A stretch of 64,000 nucleotides of DNA from contig NZ_LNBE01000005.1 of NCBI RefSeq assembly GCF_001445655.1, forward strand, positions 72,917 to 136,916, in the 5' to 3' direction. Of this stretch, positions 27,797 through 38,632 are shown piece after piece (position 1 is the stretch's first letter; the number at the start of each line of letters is the position of its first letter). Source of the DNA: Streptomyces roseifaciens (GTDB taxonomy: Bacteria; Actinomycetota; Actinomycetes; Streptomycetales; Streptomycetaceae). Both the position numbers and the translations under genes were made by a program. Under the pieces are notes generated by a model, which worked only from the letters and a program-made list of their open reading frames with translations, did no database searches and had not been told where the DNA came from.

Positions 27797-29095
27797 TCAC
27801 GGCATGGGCTGGGGCGGCCTGGGGCCCGAGTAGGCGCCCGTGGGGCGCATCCGGAGCGGACGCTCCGTGTACTCCTCCAGGGCGTGCGCGATCCAGCCGG
27901 CGGTACGGGCGACCGCGAACACCGTCTCCCCGGCCTCGGGCGGCATCTCCGCGGAGACCGACAGCACGGCGAGGGCGAGGTCCACATTGGCGTGCAGGGC
28001 CACGTGCCGGGCCGTCGTGGCCTCGACCTCGCGCGCCGCCTCCAGGGCGTCCGCGGCCGCCGGTACGGATTCCAGCCGCGCGAACAGGGCGGTGGCGCGG
28101 GGGTCGGGGCCCGGGTAGAGCCGGTGGCCGAGGCCCGGCACGCGGCGCCCGCCGCGCAGGTGGTCGGCCACGACCGCCCCCGCGCTGCCCCGCTGCAGCA
28201 CCTCCGTCAGCATCCGGTGCGCCAGGCCGCTCGCCGCGCCGTGCAGCGGGCCCTCCATCACCCCGAGCCCGGCCGAGACCGCGGCGTAGGGGTGGGAGCG
28301 GGCGGAGGCGGCGACCCGTACGGCGAGCGTGGACGCGGCCAGGTCGTGGTCGATGAGCAGCACGAGTGCGGCCTCCAGGGCGCACAGTGACGCCTCGTCG
28401 GGCGCCTGCGCGGTCAGCCGGGACCACAGCCTGCGGGGGAGCGGGGCGCCGCCGCCGTCCTCCCGGGGCAGCCGCCCGGCGGCCGGCAGCGCGTCGACCA
28501 GCGTCGGGATCAGTCCGCGCGCCGTGCCCAGCACCGCCTCGGGCGAGAGGTCGAAGCGCATCGGGTCGGCGGCGGCCGCCGCGATCGCCGCCACCCGCAG
28601 GTGGTCGGTGGGGCCGCTGTGCGGGGGCATGGCGCTCACCGCGCGCAGCGCCGCGATCAGGCCGTCCTCCGGGGCGGTGAACCGCGTGCCGGGCCGCAGC
28701 CGGCCGGTCCACAGCCACTCCGCGACCTCCTCGTAGCCGTACCGCTCCGCGAGCGCGGTGGCGTCCACGCCGCGGTAGAAGTACCGGTCGTCCTCGATGA
28801 GGGTGATGCCCGTACGGATCGCCGTCTCGCCGCCGAACGCCGTCTCGCGCCGTCCGCGCCGCACGAGCGCGTCGACCTCGCGCGCGTCGAAGGTGCTGCC
28901 GCGCCCGCCGGGGCCGCGGCGGCTGGTGAGCTGGCCGCGGCTGACGTACGCGTAGACCGTCTCGGGCTTCACGCCGAGCCGCTCGGCGACCTCGCGGGTG
29001 GTCAGCCGCTCGCCCGGCCCGCCGTCGCGCTCCGTGCCGTCCGCCGGCTGCCGACCCGCGCCGTCCTTCGTCCTGTGATCCGCCATGGAGGACAC
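27797..29095 (-). CDS. Citrate synthase-family protein with N-terminal helix-turn-helix
   Basis: Protein of about 432 residues. Residues about 25-80 are a MerR/excisionase-type DNA-binding domain (LTTREVAERLGVKPETVYAYVSRGQL), followed by a citrate synthase fold. Catalytic elements present are HGAASG (His of the first catalytic loop region) and PGLGHRLYPGPDPRA (second His loop); ETVFAVARTAGWIAHALEEY supplies the C-terminal region. Start: GTG at 29095 with AGAGGTGG upstream, or ATG at 29086 without. It is transcribed divergently from a second citrate synthase. It may condense acyl-CoA with oxaloacetate, regulate transcription, or both. Confidence 0.88.
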   Translation of the reverse strand: MSSMADHRTKDGAGRQPADGTERDGGPGERLTTREVAERLGVKPETVYAYVSRGQLTSRRGPGGRGSTFDAREVDALVRRGRRETAFGGETAIRTGITLIEDDRYFYRGVDATALAERYGYEEVAEWLWTGRLRPGTRFTAPEDGLIAALRAVSAMPPHSGPTDHLRVAAIAAAAADPMRFDLSPEAVLGTARGLIPTLVDALPAAGRLPREDGGGAPLPRRLWSRLTAQAPDEASLCALEAALVLLIDHDLAASTLAVRVAASARSHPYAAVSAGLGVMEGPLHGAASGLAHRMLTEVLQRGSAGAVVADHLRGGRRVPGLGHRLYPGPDPRATALFARLESVPAAADALEAAREVEATTARHVALHANVDLALAVLSVSAEMPPEAGETVFAVARTAGWIAHALEEYTERPLRMRPTGAYSGPRPPQPMP

Positions 29096-29113
29096 GCTAT
29101 CCACCTCTGCATA

Positions 29114-29184
29114 TTGATTTGAATCAACATTGACAACTATTGAGTCAAGCATGGACAGTCGGGTCAAGGTTTGATCGATCACTG
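29114..29184. promoter_or_regulatory. A/T-rich palindromic region shared by two divergent citrate synthase genes
   Basis: Three inverted repeats fill the 110-base divergent gap: TTGATT-tg-AATCAA at 29114-29127, TTGAC-N9-GTCAA at 29130-29148, and TGATCGATCA at 29172-29181. The region is unusually A/T-rich for this genome. Binding by the helix-turn-helix of the adjacent citrate synthase-family protein is a natural but unproved idea. Confidence 0.5.
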
Positions 29185-29205
29185 AACACGGATCAGGGGG
29201 CAGCA

Positions 29206-30354
29206 ATGCCGATCACCGAAGTGCCGCGCGGACTCGCCGGCGTCGTCGTCACCGACACCTCCCTCGGCGACGTCCGCGGCCGGGAGGGCTTCTACCACTA
29301 CCGCCAGTACTCGGCCGTCGAACTCGCGCAGACCCGGTCCTTCGAGGACGTCTGGCACCTGATGTTCCGCGGCTCCCTGCCGGACGCGCAGCAGCGCGCC
29401 CGCTTCGCCGCCGAGACCGCGGCCCTGCGCCGGCTCCCGCAGGACGTGCGCGACGCCCTGCCGGGCATCGCCCGTGCCGGTGCCGCCTCCGGCCCGCTCG
29501 CCGGGCTGCGCACCGCGCTGTCCCTGCTCGGCGCCTCGTCCGGGCTCCGGCCGCTGTACGACACCGACGCCGCCGGGCGCGAGGCCGCCGCGCTCGCCGC
29601 CTGCGCCGCCGTCCCCACCCTGCTCACGGCCCTCCACCGGCTCGGCAGCGGCCTGGAGCCCGTAGAGCCGCGCGACGACCTCCCGCACGCCGCCAACTAC
29701 CTGTACATGCTCACCGGAGCCGAGCCCGACGCCCGGCAGGCGCGGGCCGTCGAGCGGTACCTCGTCTCCACCATCGATCACGGCTTCAACGCCTCGACGT
29801 TCACCGCCCGCGTCATCGCCTCCACCGGCGCGGACCTCGCCGCCTGCCTGTGCGGCGCGATCGGCGCGCTCTCCGGTCCGCTGCACGGCGGCGCCCCCAG
29901 CCGGGCGCTCGACACCCTCGACGCCATCGGCACCCCCGACCGCATCGACTCCTGGATCCGCGAACGCGTCCTCGCGGGCGAACGGATCATGGGCTTCGGG
30001 CACCCCGTCTACCGCACCGAGGACCCCCGCTCCCGGATGCTCCGCGAGATCGCCCGGGAGTTCGGCGGGGACCTTGTGGACTTCGCCGTCGAGGTCGAGG
30101 GCCGGGTGGAGGCGATTCTCGCCGAGCTCAAGCCCGGCCGGGAGCTTCACACCAACGTCGAGTTCTACGCGGGCGTCGTCATGGAGCTGTGCGGGCTGCC
30201 GCGCGAGATGTTCACCCCCACCTTCTGTGCGGCCCGCGTCGTCGGCTGGAGCGCCAATATCCTGGAGCAGGCGGACGACTCGAAGATCATCCGCCCGGCG
30301 GCCCGGTACGTGGGCCCGCCCCCGCCCCAGCCGGTCCCCGCCGTGCTCGACTGA
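29206..30354 (+). CDS. Citrate synthase 2-type enzyme
   Basis: Protein of 382 residues starting MPITEVPRGLAGVVVTDTSLGDVRGREGFYHYRQY, the usual N-terminus of the short Gram-positive citrate synthase/2-methylcitrate synthase group. Catalytic residues are visible: His in SGPLHGGAPS (about residue 226), His in IMGFGHPVYRTEDPR (about 266) and an Asp-containing loop NVEFYAGVVMELCG (about 313-326). The enzyme joins acetyl-CoA or propionyl-CoA with oxaloacetate. ATG at 29206 with AGGGGG. CobW follows 17 bases downstream, likely in the same operon. Confidence 0.92.
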   Translation: MPITEVPRGLAGVVVTDTSLGDVRGREGFYHYRQYSAVELAQTRSFEDVWHLMFRGSLPDAQQRARFAAETAALRRLPQDVRDALPGIARAGAASGPLAGLRTALSLLGASSGLRPLYDTDAAGREAAALAACAAVPTLLTALHRLGSGLEPVEPRDDLPHAANYLYMLTGAEPDARQARAVERYLVSTIDHGFNASTFTARVIASTGADLAACLCGAIGALSGPLHGGAPSRALDTLDAIGTPDRIDSWIRERVLAGERIMGFGHPVYRTEDPRSRMLREIAREFGGDLVDFAVEVEGRVEAILAELKPGRELHTNVEFYAGVVMELCGLPREMFTPTFCAARVVGWSANILEQADDSKIIRPAARYVGPPPPQPVPAVLD

Positions 30355-30371
30355 CGATGGAGGCGCCCCCC

Positions 30372-31457
30372 GTGGCCAAGCGACAGATCCCGGTCATCGT
30401 GCTTGCCGGTTTCCTGGGATCGGGCAAGACCACGCTCCTCAACCACCTCCTGGGGAGGAGCGGGGGCACCCGCATCGGGGCGATCGTCAACGACTTCGGC
30501 AGCATCGAGATCGACGCCATGAGCGTCGCCGGGCAGGTCGACTCGATGGTCTCGCTCGGCAACGGATGCCTGTGCTGCGCCGTGGACACCAGCGAGCTCG
30601 ACGGCTTCCTCGACCGGCTCTCCCGCCCCGCGGCCCGCATCGACGTCATCGTCATCGAGGCCAGCGGCCTGGCCGAGCCGCAGGAAGTCATCCGGATGAT
30701 CCTCGCCAGCGACAACAAGGACATCGTCTACGGAGGCCTCGTCGAGGTCGTCGACGCGGCGGAGTTCGCCGCCACCCGGGCCCGGCACCCGGAGCTCGAC
30801 CGCCACGTGGCCATCGCCGACCTCGTCGTCCTCAACAAGGCGGACAGGGCCGGCGACGAGGCCCGCCGGGAGATCCTCGCCGTGCTGGAGGAGCTCGGCC
30901 CCGGCACGCCCGTCGTGCCTGCCTCGTACGGGCGCATCGACCCGGAGCTGCTCTTCGACCGCAAGCCGCGCGAGGACGACCCGTCGAAGACGCGCCAGCT
31001 GTCCTTCGAGGACCTGTGCGCCGACGACGAGCAGGACGGCCACGGCCATGACCACGAACACGGCGACGGCTGCCACGACGGCTGCGACCACGGCGGGCAC
31101 CTGCACGCCGCCTACGAGAGCGTCGAGTTCGTCTCCGAAGAGCCCGTGGACCCGCGGCGGCTGATGGAGTTCCTCGACAGCCGGCCGGAGGGGCTCTACC
31201 GGATCAAGGGCTTCGTGTACTTCGGCATAGCCGGGCACAAGCACAAGTTCACCGTCCACGCCGTGGGCGACTTCCTGCGCTTCTACCGCTCCTCCTGGGC
31301 GCGGGCCGAGGAACGGCTCACCCAGCTCGTGCTGATCGGCAGAGGGGTCGACACGGAGGCCCTGCGGGCCGGGCTGGACCGCTGCCGCGTGACCGCGGGA
31401 GAGCCGCCGGCGGAGGAGAACAGCATGTGGGGAGTCCTGCGCTACGCACAGGGCTGA
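30372..31457 (+). CDS. CobW/COG0523 GTPase, putative metal chaperone
   Basis: Protein of 361 residues from the GTG at 30372, which has GGAGG seven bases upstream (an ATG at 30357 is in frame but lacks one). Walker A GFLGSGKTT is at residues 11-19, the metal-binding CxCC motif lies in GNGCLCCAV (about 61-69), and the GTP-specificity motif NKAD near 156. At about 218-244 there is a His/Asp-rich loop (HGHDHEHGDGCHDGCDHGGH), a typical zinc or other metal store. The CobW_C domain follows. COG0523 proteins deliver Zn, Co or Ni to client enzymes. No zinc-responsive operator was found upstream. Confidence 0.92.
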   Translation: MAKRQIPVIVLAGFLGSGKTTLLNHLLGRSGGTRIGAIVNDFGSIEIDAMSVAGQVDSMVSLGNGCLCCAVDTSELDGFLDRLSRPAARIDVIVIEASGLAEPQEVIRMILASDNKDIVYGGLVEVVDAAEFAATRARHPELDRHVAIADLVVLNKADRAGDEARREILAVLEELGPGTPVVPASYGRIDPELLFDRKPREDDPSKTRQLSFEDLCADDEQDGHGHDHEHGDGCHDGCDHGGHLHAAYESVEFVSEEPVDPRRLMEFLDSRPEGLYRIKGFVYFGIAGHKHKFTVHAVGDFLRFYRSSWARAEERLTQLVLIGRGVDTEALRAGLDRCRVTAGEPPAEENSMWGVLRYAQG

Positions 31458-31458
31458 C

Positions 31459-31479
31459 GGGGGCGCACGCGGCGCCCCC
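31459..31479. terminator. Terminator between convergent cobW-like gene and parC
   Basis: GGGGGCGC (31459-31466) and GCGCCCCC (31472-31479) form a perfect 8-base stem just after the cobW-like stop. Confidence 0.75.
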
Positions 31480-31493
31480 GCCCTCCGTGCCGG

Positions 31494-33950
<2,457 letters not shown>

Positions 33951-34167
33951 CGCGGCTGCGGCTCCTTCGATCGATTGCCGAGGCAGGGTGCTGACGCGGA
34001 CCATTGTGGACCGCGCCACTGACAACACCGGACACGACCCGTCCGTAAGGGGGCACCGCGCCGGGAACTTCGCCGGATGTCAGCGCGCTTGCATACAGTG
34101 ACAGCACTGCTCATCACGCGAGTCATCGCGCACCGGCGCGAGATTTGAAGCGATCGAAGGGACGTAC

Positions 34168-35526
34168 ATGCCCATGGGTCACACGGCCACGCAACAGGCC
34201 GGTACCGGCGGCCTCACAGCGACCGAGCACCGCCTGGCCAACGGCCTGCGGGTGGTGCTCTCCGAAGACCACCTGACCCCGGTCGCCGCCGTCTGCCTCT
34301 GGTACGACGTCGGCTCGCGCCATGAGGTCAAGGGCCGCACAGGTCTCGCCCACCTCTTCGAGCACCTTATGTTCCAGGGCTCGGCACAGGTCAAGGGGAA
34401 CGGCCATTTCGAGCTGGTTCAGGGCGCCGGCGGCTCCCTCAACGGCACCACCAGCTTCGAGCGCACCAACTACTTCGAGACCATGCCGGCGCACCAGCTG
34501 GAGCTGGCCCTGTGGCTCGAGGCCGACCGGATGGGCTCCCTGCTCACCGCCCTCGACGACGAGTCGATGGAGAACCAGCGCGACGTCGTCAAGAACGAGC
34601 GCCGCCAGCGCTACGACAACGTCCCCTACGGCACCGCCTTCGAGCGGCTGACCGCCATGGTCTTCCCGGACGGCCACCCGTACCACCACACCCCGATCGG
34701 CTCCATGGCCGACCTGGACGCGGCCTCCCTGGAGGACGCCCGCGCCTTCTTCCGCACCTACTACGCCCCGGGCAACGCCGTCCTGTCGGTCGTCGGCGAC
34801 ATCGACCCCGAGCAGACCCTCGCCTGGATCGAGAAGTACTTCGGCTCGATCCCCGCGCACGACGGCAAGCAGCCCCCGCGCGACGGCGGACTGCCCGACG
34901 TCATCGGCGAGGAGCTGCGCCAGGTCGTCCGCGAGGAGGTCCCGGCCCGCGCCGTGATGGCCGCCTACCGCCTCCCGCAGGACGGCTCCCGCGAGGCCGA
35001 CGCAGCCGACCTGGCCGTCACCGTCCTCGGCGGCGGCGAGTCCTCCCGCCTGCACAACCGCCTGGTCCGCCACGACCGCTCCGCCGTCGCCGCCGGCTTC
35101 GGCCTGCTGCGGCTCGCCGGCGCCCCCTCGCTGGGCTGGCTGGACGTCAAGGCGTCCGGCGGCGCCGAGGTGGCCGCCATCGAGGCCGCCGTCGACGAGG
35201 AGCTCGCCCGCTTCGCCGCCGAGGGCCCGACCCCCGCGGAGATGGAGCGCGCCCAGGCCCAGCTGGAGCGCGAGTGGCTGGACCGGCTCTCCACCGTCAG
35301 CGGCCGTGCCGACGAACTGTGCCGCTTCGCGGTGCTGTTCGGCGACCCCCAGCTCGCCCTGACCGCCGTGCAGCGCGTCCTGGACATCACGCCGGAGGAG
35401 GTGCGGCAGGTCGCCCAGGCCCGCCTGCGCCCCGACAACCGCGCCGTGCTGGTGTACGAGCCCACCGAGCCGGCCGCCCCCGCCGCCGACGAGAACGCCG
35501 AAGCAGAAGAGGAGACGGCCAAGTGA
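34168..35526 (+). CDS. M16-family zinc peptidase, catalytic subunit
   Basis: Protein of 452 residues. The inverted zinc motif HxxEH is present as HLFEH (H62, E65, H66 by count) in GLAHLFEHLMFQG; the third zinc ligand is in SMENQRDVVKNERRQRY about 75 residues later. Two M16 half-domains are visible. It pairs with the next gene, whose product lacks the zinc site, as in bacterial MPP/YmxG-like heterodimers. There is no signal peptide, so a cytoplasmic peptide-degrading role is likely. The 3' end overlaps the next start by 4 bases (GTGA). Confidence 0.93.
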   Translation: MPMGHTATQQAGTGGLTATEHRLANGLRVVLSEDHLTPVAAVCLWYDVGSRHEVKGRTGLAHLFEHLMFQGSAQVKGNGHFELVQGAGGSLNGTTSFERTNYFETMPAHQLELALWLEADRMGSLLTALDDESMENQRDVVKNERRQRYDNVPYGTAFERLTAMVFPDGHPYHHTPIGSMADLDAASLEDARAFFRTYYAPGNAVLSVVGDIDPEQTLAWIEKYFGSIPAHDGKQPPRDGGLPDVIGEELRQVVREEVPARAVMAAYRLPQDGSREADAADLAVTVLGGGESSRLHNRLVRHDRSAVAAGFGLLRLAGAPSLGWLDVKASGGAEVAAIEAAVDEELARFAAEGPTPAEMERAQAQLEREWLDRLSTVSGRADELCRFAVLFGDPQLALTAVQRVLDITPEEVRQVAQARLRPDNRAVLVYEPTEPAAPAADENAEAEEETAK

Positions 35527-36926
35527 GCGACGCCCTGGCCGCTGACACCCAGCCTTCCATGGACTTCCACCCCCAGCCCCAGCCAGGGCCGGCGGCCCCC
35601 TGGGCCTTCCCCGCCCCCGAGCGCGGCACGCTCCCCAACGGCCTGACGGTGCTGCGCTGCCACCGCCCGGGCCAGCAGGTCGTCGCCGTCGACATCAACG
35701 TGGTGGCCCCCCTGGCCGCGGAGCCGGAGGGCCTCGACGGCGTCGCCACCATCATGGCGCGCGCCCTGTCCGAGGGCACCGACAAGCACACCGCCGAGGA
35801 GTTCACCGCCGAGCTGGAGCGCTGCGGCGCCACCCTCGACGCCCACGCCGACCACCCCGGCGTGCGCGTGTCCCTGGAGGTCCCCGCCTCCCGGCTCGGC
35901 AAGGCCCTCGGCCTCGTGGCCGACGCGCTGCGCGCCCCCGCCTTCCCCGACCACGAGGTCGAGCGGCTGGTGGGCAACCGCCTGGACGAGATCCCGCACG
36001 AGCTGGCCAACCCCGCCCGCCGGGCCGCCATGGCGCTCTCCAAGGAGCTCTTCCCGGCCGACTCGCGGATGTCCCGCCCGCGCCAGGGCACCGAGGAGAC
36101 CGTCGCCCGCATCGACGCCGCCTCCGTGCGGGCCTTCTACGAGGCCCACATGCGCCCCGCCACCACGACCGCCGTGGTCGTCGGCGACTTCACCGGGGTC
36201 GACCTCGACGCGGCCCTCGCGGACTCCCTCGGCGCCTGGACGGGTTCCCCGGCCGAGCCGTACCCGCTCAAGCCGGTCACCGCGGACGACACCGGCCGCG
36301 TCGTCATCGTGGACCGCCCCGGCGCGGTCCAGACGCAGCTCCTCATCGGCCGCATCGGTGCGGACCGGCACGGCCAGGTCTGGCCCGCCCAGAGCGTCGG
36401 CACGTACTGCCTGGGCGGCACCCTCACCTCCCGTCTGGACCGCGTCCTGCGCGAGGAGAAGGGCTACACCTACGGCGTGCGGGCCTTCGGCCAGGTGCTG
36501 CTGTCCACCCCGGAGGGCACCGGGGCGGCCATGCTCGCCATCAGCGGCTCGGTGGACACCGCCTCCACCGGCCCCGCGCTGGAGGACCTGTGGACCGTCC
36601 TGCGCACCCTCGCCGCCGGGGGCCTGACGGACGAGGAGCGCGACTCCGCCGTGCAGAACCTCGTCGGCGTCGCCCCGCTGAAGTACGAGACGGCGGCGGC
36701 CGTCGCGGGCACCCTCGCCGACCAGGTCGAGCAGCACCTGCCGGACGACTTCCAGGGGCGCCTGTACGAGCGCCTCGCCGCGACGGGCACGGTGGAGGCC
36801 ACCGCCGCCGTGGTGAGCGCCTTCCCGGTCGACCGTCTGGTGACGGTGCTCGTCGGTGACGCCGCGCAGATCGAGGAGCCCGTCCGGGCCCTCGGCATCG
36901 GGGAAGTGACCGTGATCACGGGCTGA
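35523..36926 (+). CDS. M16-family peptidase, non-catalytic subunit
   Basis: Protein of 467 residues from a GTG that overlaps the stop of the catalytic subunit. It has the M16 fold (LPNGLTVLRCHRPGQQVVAVDIN, and near the C-terminus SRLDRVLREEKGYTYGVRA, the conserved Arg/Tyr motif) but no HxxEH; the corresponding segment reads LDGVATIMARALSEG. In this arrangement the second subunit supplies substrate-binding Arg and Tyr residues. The pair is a single transcription unit ending in a hairpin. Confidence 0.92.
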   Translation: MSDALAADTQPSMDFHPQPQPGPAAPWAFPAPERGTLPNGLTVLRCHRPGQQVVAVDINVVAPLAAEPEGLDGVATIMARALSEGTDKHTAEEFTAELERCGATLDAHADHPGVRVSLEVPASRLGKALGLVADALRAPAFPDHEVERLVGNRLDEIPHELANPARRAAMALSKELFPADSRMSRPRQGTEETVARIDAASVRAFYEAHMRPATTTAVVVGDFTGVDLDAALADSLGAWTGSPAEPYPLKPVTADDTGRVVIVDRPGAVQTQLLIGRIGADRHGQVWPAQSVGTYCLGGTLTSRLDRVLREEKGYTYGVRAFGQVLLSTPEGTGAAMLAISGSVDTASTGPALEDLWTVLRTLAAGGLTDEERDSAVQNLVGVAPLKYETAAAVAGTLADQVEQHLPDDFQGRLYERLAATGTVEATAAVVSAFPVDRLVTVLVGDAAQIEEPVRALGIGEVTVITG

Positions 36927-36967
36927 GGCCCCCCGGCGGGCCGGCCGCACCGGTCGGCCCGTCAACC

Positions 36968-37004
36968 GGCAGGCACGCGCGCCCCTGAGGCGCGTGTGCC
37001 TGCC
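36968..37004 (+). terminator. Terminator after the M16 pair
   Basis: GGCAGGCACGCGCGCC (36968-36983) pairs with GGCGCGTGTGCCTGCC (36989-37004), 15 of 16 bases, 5-base loop. Confidence 0.85.
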
Positions 37005-37072
37005 AAATGTCCGATTTAGCGGAGTGGTTGCACGTCTGCGTTGTGGCGTGGGCCACAAAATGGGGCTTCTGT

Positions 37073-37102
37073 TTGCCGATCGAAAGTGGCGGCGTCTAGC
37101 GT
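37073..37102 (+). promoter_or_regulatory. Promoter for the riboswitch-controlled M23 peptidase
   Basis: TTGCCG (37073-37078) and TAGCGT (37097-37102) with an 18-base spacer give a good HrdB-type promoter. Transcription would start near 37109, leaving a leader of about 200 bases that contains the riboswitch. Confidence 0.55.
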
Positions 37103-37152
37103 CAAAGCGTCTGTCCGTCAGATGTGCGTCGCATCCGCGGCCCGGGCAGACA

Positions 37153-37285
37153 TCGCCGAGTCCCCGTACGGCGCGAGCCAGGGGAGCCGGGGACCCAAGT
37201 GTCCCTGGGGTGAATCGGGCCCCTTTCCGGAGGGATCCGTAGGAGACCTTCCTGCTCCGAACCCGTCAGCTAACCCGGTAGGCGA
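37153..37285 (+). promoter_or_regulatory. c-di-AMP (ydaO/yuaA) riboswitch
   Basis: The leader contains the conserved pieces of the ydaO class in order: a GCCGAG-start P1 strand, then GAGCCGGGGACCCA (about 37194), CTGGGGTGAAT (37205-37215), GGATCCGTAGG, and the 3' hallmark CCGTCAGCTAACCCGGTAGG at 37263-37282 followed by CGA, closing P1. This class binds cyclic di-AMP and in Streptomyces typically controls cell-wall hydrolase genes, usually shutting them off when c-di-AMP is high. It ends 23 bases before the GTG start of the peptidase. Confidence 0.93.
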
Positions 37286-37308
37286 GAAGGAAGGAAAGGA
37301 GTGCCTTC

Positions 37309-38595
37309 GTGGCATCCAACGAGCCTGCTGCGTACGAGCCTGCTGGGTATGAGCCTGTCGGGTATGAGCCTGCCGCGTACGATCCGCCGCTGGTCCCGGC
37401 GTACGTGCCGCCGTACGAGCCGGAGCCCGAGCTTCGGCCGGAGCAGCGGTACGGGTCGGACAGCGCGTACGACCCCGAGTCGCCGTACGCCCCCGCTTCC
37501 CACCGTCCCTCCGTCTACAACGCCTTCGGCACGGGCCGAGGCCGCCACCGCGTCGTGAAGCAGCGCGGCGGCACGATGGCCCGCAGCGGCGCGGTGCTCG
37601 GCGTGGGCGTCATCGCGGCGGTCGGCGCGGGCGGCATGGCGCACGCCCAGGAGCGCCCGGCGGCGTCCATATCCATGCCCGACCTGGCCCAGCTGCCGGG
37701 AGTGGGCTCGTTCTTCGCGGGGAGCGCGGCGGGCTCGGTCGATTCCGCCGCCGCCGAATTCGCCGGTGAGGAAGGCGCGTCGGCCGCTGTGGAGATGGCG
37801 GAGAGCGCGGCGGCGGCGGGTGAGGTGCTCCGGGCGAGAATCCTGGAGCAGGCCGACCACCAGCAGGGCGTGGCCGAGGCCGAGGCGCAGGCGGCCCAGG
37901 TGAAGCAGGCCGCGGAGACGCAGAAGAAGGCGGCGGAGCGGAAGACGGCTGAGGCGGCTGAGGCGGCGGAGGCGGAGAAGGAGCGGGAGCGAGCTGCAGA
38001 ACCGGAGGCGCCGCAGGCGCGGGCGGCGGCACCGGAGCAGCAGCAGACGTCGGAGCGACGGACGGCGAAGCAGCAGGCACCGAAGCAACACGTACAGAAG
38101 CAACACGTACAGAAGCAGCAGACGCCGAAGAAGCAGCGATCCGCCCGCCAGGCTCCGGCCCCTCAGGCTCCCGCCCCGGCGGCTCGCCACTCCACCTCCG
38201 GCGGGTTCAAGCTCCCCCTCGCCTCGTACACCCTGACGGCCGGCTTCGGTCAGGCAGGGAACATGTGGTCCGCGAACCACACGGGGGAGGACTTCGCGGC
38301 CCCGACCGGCACGCCGGTGAGGGCGGTCGGCGGCGGCAAGATCGTTCAGGCCGGCTGGGCGGGGGCGTACGGCTACCGCATCGTCCTGAGGCTCGACGAC
38401 GGTACGGAGCTGTGGTTCTGCCACCTGTCGTCGATGGTCGTCACGTCGGGGAAGGTCGCGCCGGGCCAGGTCATAGGCCGTGTCGGTGCGACGGGCAACG
38501 TGACCGGCCCGCACCTGCACCTGGAGGTGCGGCCGGGCGGGGGCGCCCCGATCGACCCGCTGGGGTGGCTGAGGAGCAGGGGCCTGCAGCCGTAG
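37309..38595 (+). CDS. M23-family peptidoglycan endopeptidase, secreted
   Basis: Protein of 428 residues from the GTG at 37309 (AAAGGAG upstream). Residues 5-60 are Tyr/Pro/Glu-rich with the short repeat GYEP/AYEP. A signal-like or membrane segment (SGAVLGVGVIAAVGAGGMAHAQ) lies near 87-108. Residues about 165-295 are Ala/Glu/Lys/Gln-rich, probably a coiled coil, and carry a tandem HVQKQHVQKQ repeat. The LytM/M23 domain is C-terminal (about 315-428) with zinc ligands in NHTGEDFAAPTG and HLHLEV. It cuts peptide cross-links in the wall. Expression should follow c-di-AMP through the upstream riboswitch. Confidence 0.93.
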   Translation: MASNEPAAYEPAGYEPVGYEPAAYDPPLVPAYVPPYEPEPELRPEQRYGSDSAYDPESPYAPASHRPSVYNAFGTGRGRHRVVKQRGGTMARSGAVLGVGVIAAVGAGGMAHAQERPAASISMPDLAQLPGVGSFFAGSAAGSVDSAAAEFAGEEGASAAVEMAESAAAAGEVLRARILEQADHQQGVAEAEAQAAQVKQAAETQKKAAERKTAEAAEAAEAEKERERAAEPEAPQARAAAPEQQQTSERRTAKQQAPKQHVQKQHVQKQQTPKKQRSARQAPAPQAPAPAARHSTSGGFKLPLASYTLTAGFGQAGNMWSANHTGEDFAAPTGTPVRAVGGGKIVQAGWAGAYGYRIVLRLDDGTELWFCHLSSMVVTSGKVAPGQVIGRVGATGNVTGPHLHLEVRPGGGAPIDPLGWLRSRGLQP

Positions 38596-38632
38596 CGGAA
38601 TACCTGCCCCCGCAGGGACGCTGCAGGAGTAC

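Noticed and set aside
37118..37315. Small minus-strand open frame over the riboswitch
   Set aside because: It lies entirely over the c-di-AMP riboswitch and the 5' end of the peptidase gene; the RNA element explains the sequence.
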